Position numbers and translations under genes: made by a program | Notes under the pieces: generated by a model | Seen by the model: the letters and a program-made list of their open reading frames with translations, nothing else | Told to the model about the DNA's origin: nothing | Databases searched by the model: none | Shown: positions 1 through 4,646 of the stretch, piece by piece | Layout: each line of letters opens with the position of its first letter | Numbering within the stretch: the stretch's first letter is position 1 | DNA from: Acidobacteriota bacterium | Lineage (GTDB): Bacteria; Acidobacteriota; HRBIN11 | Reading direction: 5' to 3' | Assembly (NCBI GenBank): GCA_025061865.1 | Contig: JANXAA010000176.1 | Span: 1-5,321 of the forward strand | Length of the DNA: 5,321 nucleotides

Positions 1-3000
1 ATGGAATTCAGACGACGCCGACGGACGTCCTGCCCGACTTGCAGTCCCCGATCTTTCAGGTCTTCGTCGAGGCCCCGGGCCTGGCCCCTGGCGAAGTCGA
101 CCTCCTATTAAGCCTGCCCATCGAGTCGGCCCTCCGGGGCCTGCCCCAGGTCGTGCGGACCCGGTCGGTTTCCGCCCAGGACCTCGGGACAGTCCTCGTG
201 CAGTTCGAATGGGGCGTCGATTTCCATCGGGCTTACCAGTGGATCGTCAGCGAGGTCGCCCGCCTTCAGCCGGCGCTCCCGCCCCAGGTCACGACGATAT
301 CGGTCTCGAATGCCCTGACCCGGATAGCCGAGGTTTACGAGATCAGCCTGTGGAGCGATCGGCTCTCGCTGAAGGAGCTCCGGGAGTGGGCCGACTACAG
401 GTTGGGCCTGGCTCTCCGGCAGGTGCCCGGTGTCTTTAAGTTCATCACCCAAGGCGGGTACGTCCGGCAGTGGGAGGTCCTCGTCTCACCGACGCGTCTT
501 CAGCAGTATCGGTTGACGCTGACGGACGTGGTCCGGGCCATCGAGCAGGACAACGAGAACTTCTTTGGGAGTGTCTGGATTCGAGAGTCCCAGGAGATCC
601 CCATCGTCGGGTGGGGTCGCCTGGGGCACGTCGCCGACCTCGAGGACATCGTCGTCCGAACCGTCCAGGGTACACCGGTCCGCCTCAAGGACGTCGCCAC
701 CGTGCGGGACGGAGAAGTCTTGCGGCGGGGCGCCTTCCTCGTCGGGGACCATGAAGGTGTTCACGTCCTGGTGACCAAACAGTTCGGCATCTCGACGGCC
801 CCATTCCTGCGGGCTTTGGAGCAAGCCATCGAGGACCTCCGGCGGACCGCCCCACCGGGTCTCCACATCCGGGCTCACTACAATCAACTGGAGCTGATCC
901 AGACGGCCGTCCGGAGCCTGGCCGAGGCGCTAGCCATCGGCCTCATAGCCGTCTTCCTGGTCCTGTGGGGCCTTATGGGGAATGTCCGGATGACCCTTGT
1001 CATGGCCCTCGTCATGCCGGTCTCCATTCTGGTGGCCTTCATCTTCTTAGAAGCCTTCGGGTATAGCCTCAACGTGATGACCTTAGGAGCCCTGGCCGTC
1101 GCCCTGGGGATCATGATCGACGCGGCTATCATTGATGTCGAGAACATCTTTCGCCACTGGCAGAGGTCACCCCACGACCCCATCCAGGCCGTCGTCGAGG
1201 GTGCCCTGGAGGTCCGCCGGCCTGTCGTCTATTCGACGCTGATCATCATGCTGATCTTCGTCCCCTTCTTACTGCTCCCGGAATTAGCCGGCCGGCTCTT
1301 TGCGCCCTTTGCGGCGACCGTCATCCTGTCGGTTGCCATCGGCTTCGTCCTGTCGGTGACGCTGACGCCGGCCCTCGGGTTCCTCTTGCTCCCACGGCGC
1401 CGAAGCCAGGCCGAAGGGCAGGACCCTTGGGTCGTGCGAGTCCTCCGGGCCGGGTACGCGGCCGTCCTCCGACGGGTCCTGGGATTTCCCGGCAACATAG
1501 TAGCCGGCCTCCTACTCCTGCTGCTTTTGGGCCTCACGGTCTGGATGGTCCCCCGGCTGAAGACCCGCCTATTCCCGACTCTCGACGAGGGGGCCTTCTG
1601 GATTGCTATGGACGCCCCGCCGGACATCAGCCTGGACAAGAACGTCGAGGTCGGTCGGACGGTCCAACGGGTCCTCCGAGAGGTCCCAGACGTGGAGGAG
1701 GTCTACACGAAGATCGGCCGGACCGAGGGGGCCGAACATGCCGAGCGGGTCAATCGACTCGAGGTCTTTGTCCGACTCGTTCCACCCCATCGGCGTACGC
1801 AGAGCCTGGAGGAAATCCGGCAAGCCCTCCGGGCGAAGTTAGTGCCCCTTGGGATCCCCTTCGAAGTCACGACACCCCTCATCGGGGAGCGCATCCAAGA
1901 GGCCATCGCCGGGGTCCCGGCAGACCTAATGGTCCGGATTTACGGGGATGACGACCGGACCCTGGACCGAGTGGCCCAGGAGCTGGAGCGAGCCCTGCTG
2001 GGGATTCCAGGCTTGGTCGACGTGCGGCGGGCCCAAACTTCCCCCGTGTCCCAGCTGGTCATCCGGCCGGACCGCCTTCGGGCCGGCCAGTGGGGCTTGT
2101 CTATCGAAGACATCGGCCGGACAGTCGAGACAGCCCTTGGCGGGCGGGTCGTGACATCGGTCGTCCGAGACGTTCGTCAGTACGGCGTCCGGGTCCGCCT
2201 CGCTGGAGCGGGCCGTACGCCCCTGCAAAATCCAAAGGACCTCGAGAACCTCCTCATCGGGGCCGAAGACGGGACGGTCGTACCCCTCCGGGAGGTCGCC
2301 CGGGTATCGCTGGAAGAAGTTCCGGCCCGGATCCTACGAGAAAACCTCCGGAAGATGACGTTTATCACGGCCAACGTCGCCGGCATCGGATTCGACGAGG
2401 CCGTCCGTCGGATTCAGGCCGCCATTCCCCGACTTCCCCTGCCGCCAGGCTACACCGTGGATTTCGGGGGGCAGTACGAAAGCAAGGAGCGGCTCGTCAC
2501 GCAGGTCACCTGGGCCGCCCTCGGCGTGTCCCTGGGAATCCTCATCGTGCTGCTGTATGCATTCAATTCCTGGCGGATCGCCCTGGCGGCTCTCTTCACG
2601 ATCCCCCTGGCCCTGTCCGGTGGCGTGGCGGCTCTCTTCCTGACGGGCGAGACGCTCAACGTGTCGTCCCTCATCGGATTCATGGCTCACTTCGGTCTTT
2701 CGGTCCAAAAGGCCTTGATCCTCATCGAGTTTGTCCTCGACCGCCTGCGGGCGGGCGTCGACGTGAAGACAGCTTGTCAGGAAGCCGGTCTCGTCCGTCT
2801 GCGGCCGGTCCTGATGACGGCTCTGGCGGCCGGCGTCGCCGTCCTGCCCATCGCCTTGGGCTACGGGACGGGGTCCGAGCTCCAGCGGCCCCTAGCCCTG
2901 GTCCTCATCGGGGGCCTGGTGACCTCAACGCCCTTGACTCTGGTTTGCCTCCCCGCCCTGCTGGCCGGGTTCATCCGCCCGTCTCAGGCGAGTAAAGGGG

Positions 3001-3008
3001 AAGAGTAG
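1..3008 (+). CDS. RND efflux permease, HME (CusA/CzcA-like) type, 5' partial
   Basis: Inner-membrane proton-driven pump that would work with a periplasmic adaptor and outer-membrane channel. The frame is open to the left edge (first full codon nt 3). The residues before nt 39 (PTDVLPD) match the post-TM1 motif of CusA (PVDALPD), so the TTG at nt 39 is internal and about 30 residues are missing. Full length would be about 1,030 aa, normal for the family. Numbering from nt 39: first periplasmic part about 1-290, TM2-6 about 293-455, second periplasmic part about 515-835, TM8-12 about 840-980. TM4 carries D361 and E368 (IDAA...VEN), matching CusA D405/E412. The C-terminal GTGSELQRPLA block is family-typical. 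The stop is TAG. Family assignment is secure; the metal is not. Residues known for Cu/Ag (CusA) and for Zn/Co/Ni (CzcA) are largely missing. The adaptor gene is not in the window and is probably upstream. Confidence 0.95.
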   Translation, partial: GIQTTPTDVLPDLQSPIFQVFVEAPGLAPGEVDLLLSLPIESALRGLPQVVRTRSVSAQDLGTVLVQFEWGVDFHRAYQWIVSEVARLQPALPPQVTTISVSNALTRIAEVYEISLWSDRLSLKELREWADYRLGLALRQVPGVFKFITQGGYVRQWEVLVSPTRLQQYRLTLTDVVRAIEQDNENFFGSVWIRESQEIPIVGWGRLGHVADLEDIVVRTVQGTPVRLKDVATVRDGEVLRRGAFLVGDHEGVHVLVTKQFGISTAPFLRALEQAIEDLRRTAPPGLHIRAHYNQLELIQTAVRSLAEALAIGLIAVFLVLWGLMGNVRMTLVMALVMPVSILVAFIFLEAFGYSLNVMTLGALAVALGIMIDAAIIDVENIFRHWQRSPHDPIQAVVEGALEVRRPVVYSTLIIMLIFVPFLLLPELAGRLFAPFAATVILSVAIGFVLSVTLTPALGFLLLPRRRSQAEGQDPWVVRVLRAGYAAVLRRVLGFPGNIVAGLLLLLLLGLTVWMVPRLKTRLFPTLDEGAFWIAMDAPPDISLDKNVEVGRTVQRVLREVPDVEEVYTKIGRTEGAEHAERVNRLEVFVRLVPPHRRTQSLEEIRQALRAKLVPLGIPFEVTTPLIGERIQEAIAGVPADLMVRIYGDDDRTLDRVAQELERALLGIPGLVDVRRAQTSPVSQLVIRPDRLRAGQWGLSIEDIGRTVETALGGRVVTSVVRDVRQYGVRVRLAGAGRTPLQNPKDLENLLIGAEDGTVVPLREVARVSLEEVPARILRENLRKMTFITANVAGIGFDEAVRRIQAAIPRLPLPPGYTVDFGGQYESKERLVTQVTWAALGVSLGILIVLLYAFNSWRIALAALFTIPLALSGGVAALFLTGETLNVSSLIGFMAHFGLSVQKALILIEFVLDRLRAGVDVKTACQEAGLVRLRPVLMTALAAGVAVLPIALGYGTGSELQRPLALVLIGGLVTSTPLTLVCLPALLAGFIRPSQASKGEE

Positions 3009-3032
3009 AAGGAAAAGAAAACGGAAGATTAC

Positions 3033-3081
3033 CTATCTCGCACTTTGCACCGGGCATCCTGTATCCTGTATGCTTCATTTG
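3033..3081. repeat. Degenerate 7-bp tandem repeat in the RND-ABC spacer
   Basis: Seven consecutive 7-nt units can be laid out without gaps: CTATCTC, GCACTTT, GCACCGG, GCATCCT, GTATCCT, GTATGCT, TCATTTG. In all seven, positions 2-4 read pyrimidine-A-pyrimidine; five start with G. Two neighbours share the perfect core ATCCTGTATCCTGTAT. The array fills most of the 77-nt spacer and stops just before the ABC start codon. Heptanucleotide intergenic repeats are known in several bacterial groups, for example cyanobacterial STRR elements. Whether this belongs to a genome-wide family cannot be seen here. Confidence 0.5.
3045..3074 (+). promoter_or_regulatory. Possible weak promoter for the ABC ATPase gene
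   Basis: TTGCAC (3045-3050) and TATGCT (3069-3074) are separated by 18 nt and resemble sigma70 -35/-10 boxes (3/6 and 4/6 matches). Transcription would begin near 3081-3082, leaving only about 4-5 nt before the ATG at 3086. That fits the absence of a Shine-Dalgarno sequence there. Both boxes are built from the 7-bp repeat units, so the match may be accidental. Transcription from the upstream RND gene is the alternative. Confidence 0.22.
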
Positions 3082-3085
3082 TCCC

Positions 3086-3889
3086 ATGTCGTTCTTGTAC
3101 GTCCTGGAAGGCGTGACGTTCCGGTACCCCCGGGCCAGCCGGCCGACGGTCGAAGACGTTGACCTCGTCATTCCGGCCGGTCGACTCACGACCCTCATCG
3201 GGCCAAACGGGGCCGGTAAGAGCACACTCTTGAAACTCCTGGGCCGTCGCCTGGAGGCCACGGAGGGAACCGTCTTTTACTGCCAACAGCCTGTCCAGAC
3301 GTACCCCGTCCGCCAGTGGGCCCAGGCCATCGCCTGGCTCCCTCAGAACCCCACTGTGGCCTTTCCTATCCGCGTAGAGGACTTGGTCCGCCTCGGACGG
3401 TGGCCCCGCCGTCGGACGTGGTTTGACCGACCCCAGGACGCCGAGGTCGTCGCCCGCGTCTTAGACGTCTTGGAGATCGGCCATTTACGAGGCCGGTGGT
3501 TCCATGAGCTGAGCGGCGGCGAACAACAGTTGGTCCATCTGGCTCGGGCGCTCGCCCAGGAGCCGGAGACGCTCCTCTTGGACGAGCCCCTGACGTTCTT
3601 GGACTTCCGACATACCGTGCACGTACTCTCCAAGCTTCGTCAGCTGGTCGCTCAGGGCTTGCACGTCGTCCTCATCCTGCATGACCTCAACCTGGTCGCC
3701 CACTACGCCGACTGGGTCGTCCTGCTCTACGGCGGCCGGGTCATGGCGATAGGCCCCCCCGACGAAGTCCTTCAGTACAGGTACCTGAAGGCGGCCTACG
3801 AAACGGAGGTCTACGTGGACTTGAACGACCTGACGGGTCGCCTCATCATCCTGCCCATGCCCGAGGGATGGCAAGACCCGAGACTGTAG
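3086..3889 (+). CDS. ABC transporter ATPase, FecE/BtuD-like (siderophore/heme/cobalamin import class)
   Basis: Complete 267-aa nucleotide-binding subunit that would energise a FecCD/BtuC-type importer at the cytoplasmic face of the inner membrane. Visible motifs: Walker A GPNGAGKST (39-47), Q-loop Q87 in LPQNP, signature LSGGE (142-146), Walker B LLLDEP (163-168), D-loop FLD (171-173) and switch H199 in LHDLNL. The LHDLNL...YAD...GPPDEVL run and the short tail with TEVYVDL are typical of the iron-complex/cobalamin ATPase group. All catalytic residues are present. The signature continues EQQLVHLARA rather than the commoner ERQRV. ATG 3086 is the only sensible start: the domain begins at once, and no in-frame ATG or GTG lies between it and the RND gene. 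There is no Shine-Dalgarno sequence. It lies 77 nt after the RND stop, with no permease or binding protein in the window. The exact substrate cannot be told. Confidence 0.93.
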   Translation: MSFLYVLEGVTFRYPRASRPTVEDVDLVIPAGRLTTLIGPNGAGKSTLLKLLGRRLEATEGTVFYCQQPVQTYPVRQWAQAIAWLPQNPTVAFPIRVEDLVRLGRWPRRRTWFDRPQDAEVVARVLDVLEIGHLRGRWFHELSGGEQQLVHLARALAQEPETLLLDEPLTFLDFRHTVHVLSKLRQLVAQGLHVVLILHDLNLVAHYADWVVLLYGGRVMAIGPPDEVLQYRYLKAAYETEVYVDLNDLTGRLIILPMPEGWQDPRL

Positions 3890-3922
3890 TCGGTCATGAG
3901 CGTCTTGGATAGCGCCAGATAA

Positions 3923-4072
3923 GCAGGTCGGCAGATAGGTCGGAGCGTCGCCTGGATAGATGCGACCGGGGTAGAAGAAGGCTTGCGACGCCTTGGCATG
4001 CCGACCGACACCCTATCTCCTCACGGGTCTGAGGCCTGCGTTCTACCCCTATTGACCGATCTGCTGACCTGT
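3923..4072 (+). other. Long imperfect inverted repeat, candidate structured RNA
   Basis: The 223-nt spacer 3890-4112 has no convincing gene and is rich in self-complementarity. Nt 3923-3936 pair with 4059-4072 over 14 positions (12 Watson-Crick, 2 G·U). After a 1x1 A/G mismatch, 3938-3943 pair with 4052-4057 (4 Watson-Crick, 2 G·U). Nested inside, 3968-3976 (GGGGTAGAA) is perfectly complementary to 4041-4049. A local hairpin 4019-4023/4030-4034 (CCTCA/TGAGG, 6-nt loop) sits within. All four non-Watson-Crick pairs are G·U on the + strand and would be C/A mismatches on the other, which favours a + strand transcript. No T-run follows, so it is not a simple terminator. It ends 40 nt before the next start codon and could be a leader element of that gene, an ABC mRNA 3' structure or a small RNA. 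It matches no riboswitch I know. Confidence 0.5.
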
Positions 4073-4101
4073 CGAATGCCCCATGGGCCCACCCCAAAGC
4101 C

Positions 4102-4107
4102 AGGAGG
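4102..4107 (+). promoter_or_regulatory. Ribosome binding site fixing the 113-aa gene start
   Basis: AGGAGG, a full Shine-Dalgarno core, lies 5 nt before ATG 4113. The in-frame ATG at 4083 has no such site and would put the AGGAGG inside its own coding region, so 4113 is preferred. Confidence 0.85.
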
Positions 4108-4112
4108 ATCCC

Positions 4113-4454
4113 ATGCCGGAAGTCCTGACCAAATACCCAGACGTCGTCCTCCGGGTCCTGCAGGGAAATGACGCTCGCTGTGGCCCGAGAGTGACCCCCC
4201 GCATCCTTCAACAGTGTCCTCGGGACCGGTTCTGCACGCTGGAAACGGGTGAGATCTGCGTGTACGGCCTGCCGGACATTCCCAAGATGACACAGATCCG
4301 CTCGGAAGAGCTCGCCGCCGTGGTCTGTCCGCCGAAGACGAGCGCGGCCGCCGCAGTACCGGGTGGCCTCGAAAGCATCGGCCTCGCCCTCGTCTTCTTC
4401 CTGGGGTTCGGCATCGGTCGGCTCCTGGGGCGCCGTACTGCCCAGAAGGGGTAA
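4113..4454 (+). CDS. Unrecognised 113-aa Cys-containing protein with C-terminal membrane anchor
   Basis: I do not recognise this family. The protein has a soluble part of about 85 residues and one hydrophobic segment at about 86-105, ending in a short basic tail (RRTAQKG). The soluble part has cysteines at 23, 35, 41, 49 and 72. A compact block (about 35-62: CPRDRFC, then TGEICVYGL, then MTQI) looks like a conserved motif rather than filler. Residues 77-85 (SAAAAVPGG) look like a flexible linker to the membrane segment. No N-terminal signal peptide is visible. The basic C-terminal flank would suggest a cytoplasmic tail, which conflicts with the lack of a signal for exporting the N-terminal part, so topology is open. 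Support for coding: a strong ribosome binding site, base use like the neighbours and a clean domain-linker-TM design. It lies 223 nt after the ABC gene behind the structured spacer, and 192 nt before the SPFH gene. The cysteines might bind metal or form disulfides; that is speculation. Confidence 0.78.
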   Translation: MPEVLTKYPDVVLRVLQGNDARCGPRVTPRILQQCPRDRFCTLETGEICVYGLPDIPKMTQIRSEELAAVVCPPKTSAAAAVPGGLESIGLALVFFLGFGIGRLLGRRTAQKG

Positions 4455-4460
4455 AAAACC

Positions 4461-4482
4461 GCGCCCTGTAGGACTCAGGCGC
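4461..4482 (+). other. Small hairpin just after the 113-aa gene
   Basis: GCG-C-CCTG (4461-4468) can pair with CAGGCGC (4476-4482), giving 7 bp with one bulged C and a 7-nt loop. It begins 7 nt after the TAA stop. No T-run follows, so it is not a classical intrinsic terminator; it may stabilise or end the transcript by other means. Confidence 0.3.
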
Positions 4483-4520
4483 CTCGGCCATGGAGTGGGA
4501 GCTCTGGGGGAACTATCCCG

Positions 4521-4551
4521 CAGGGTCCTGGCCCTGCCGATTCTAATCGGC
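4521..4551 (+). other. Two abutting hairpins in the spacer before the SPFH promoter
   Basis: CAGGGT-CCTG-GCCCTG (4521-4536; 5 bp plus one T·G, 4-nt loop) is followed at once by GCCGAT-TCTA-ATCGGC (4536-4551; 6 bp, 4-nt loop), sharing G4536. Downstream is only CGTTTGGG, a poor T-run. They could form a weak terminator separating the small gene from the SPFH unit. Nothing else stands out between 4483 and 4586. Confidence 0.3.
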
Positions 4552-4586
4552 CGTTTGGGTGGAGACCCCGCCGGTCGAGGGCAGAC

Positions 4587-4615
4587 TTGCTATTTTGATA
4601 TCAAAGAGATATCAT
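4587..4615 (+). promoter_or_regulatory. Sigma70-like promoter of the SPFH gene
   Basis: TTGCTA (4587-4592, 4/6 to TTGACA) and TATCAT (4610-4615, 5/6 to TATAAT) are separated by the ideal 17 nt in a locally AT-rich island. The expected transcription start is near 4622, giving a leader of about 25 nt that contains the Shine-Dalgarno sequence. This is the best promoter candidate in the window. Confidence 0.6.
4594..4614. promoter_or_regulatory. Twin GATATC operator overlapping the SPFH promoter
   Basis: TTTGATATCAAA (4594-4605) is a perfect 12-bp palindrome. A second GATATC core (4608-4613) has its centre exactly 11 bp downstream, about one helical turn, making a direct repeat of GATATCA with period 11. 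The pair fills the -35/-10 spacer and runs into the -10 box, the classic place for a repressor. Two dyad sites on one helix face suggest cooperative binding of a small dimeric regulator. Identity of the regulator is inference; no gene for it is in the window. Confidence 0.6.
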
Positions 4616-4634
4616 TTCAGGGAAAGGTGTCCTT

Positions 4635-4640
4635 GGAGGT
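4635..4640 (+). promoter_or_regulatory. Ribosome binding site of the SPFH gene
   Basis: GGAGGT lies 6 nt before ATG 4647 and supports that start. Confidence 0.8.
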
Positions 4641-4646
4641 CTTGCC

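Noticed and set aside
1..41. ATG at nt 1 or TTG at nt 39 as the RND start
   Set aside because: The ATG is in another frame. The TTG codes for the Leu of the internal PTDVLPDL motif, and the same frame is open to the left edge; TM1 lies outside.
108..2995. Many antisense and alternative-frame open stretches of 60-300 codons over the RND gene
   Set aside because: Their products are Arg/Pro/Gly/Ser-rich low-complexity shadows typical of high-GC coding DNA, while the RND frame is conserved throughout.
3923..4072. Miniature transposon or cobalamin riboswitch
   Set aside because: No target-site duplication flanks the arms (GATAA versus CGAAT) and no transposase-like ends are seen; none of the conserved cobalamin boxes is present on either strand.
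4024..4076. Thiamine pyrophosphate riboswitch resemblance (CTGAG, ACCC, CCGATCTG in order)
   Set aside because: The CTGAG-to-ACCC distance is too long, the conserved TAAT and AGGGA elements are missing, and the strand pairing differs. It looks like chance.
4052..4080. TTGACC as a -35 box for the 113-aa gene
   Set aside because: No acceptable -10 box lies 16-18 nt downstream, and the hexamer is part of the inverted repeat arm.
4083..4112. Start of the small protein at ATG 4083
   Set aside because: No Shine-Dalgarno sequence before it, and the strong AGGAGG at 4102-4107 points to ATG 4113.
3894..4211. Antisense 105-codon and + strand 62-codon (3983-4171) open frames over the spacer
   Set aside because: No ribosome binding site or recognisable motif; both overlap the better supported gene at 4113 and the inverted repeat.
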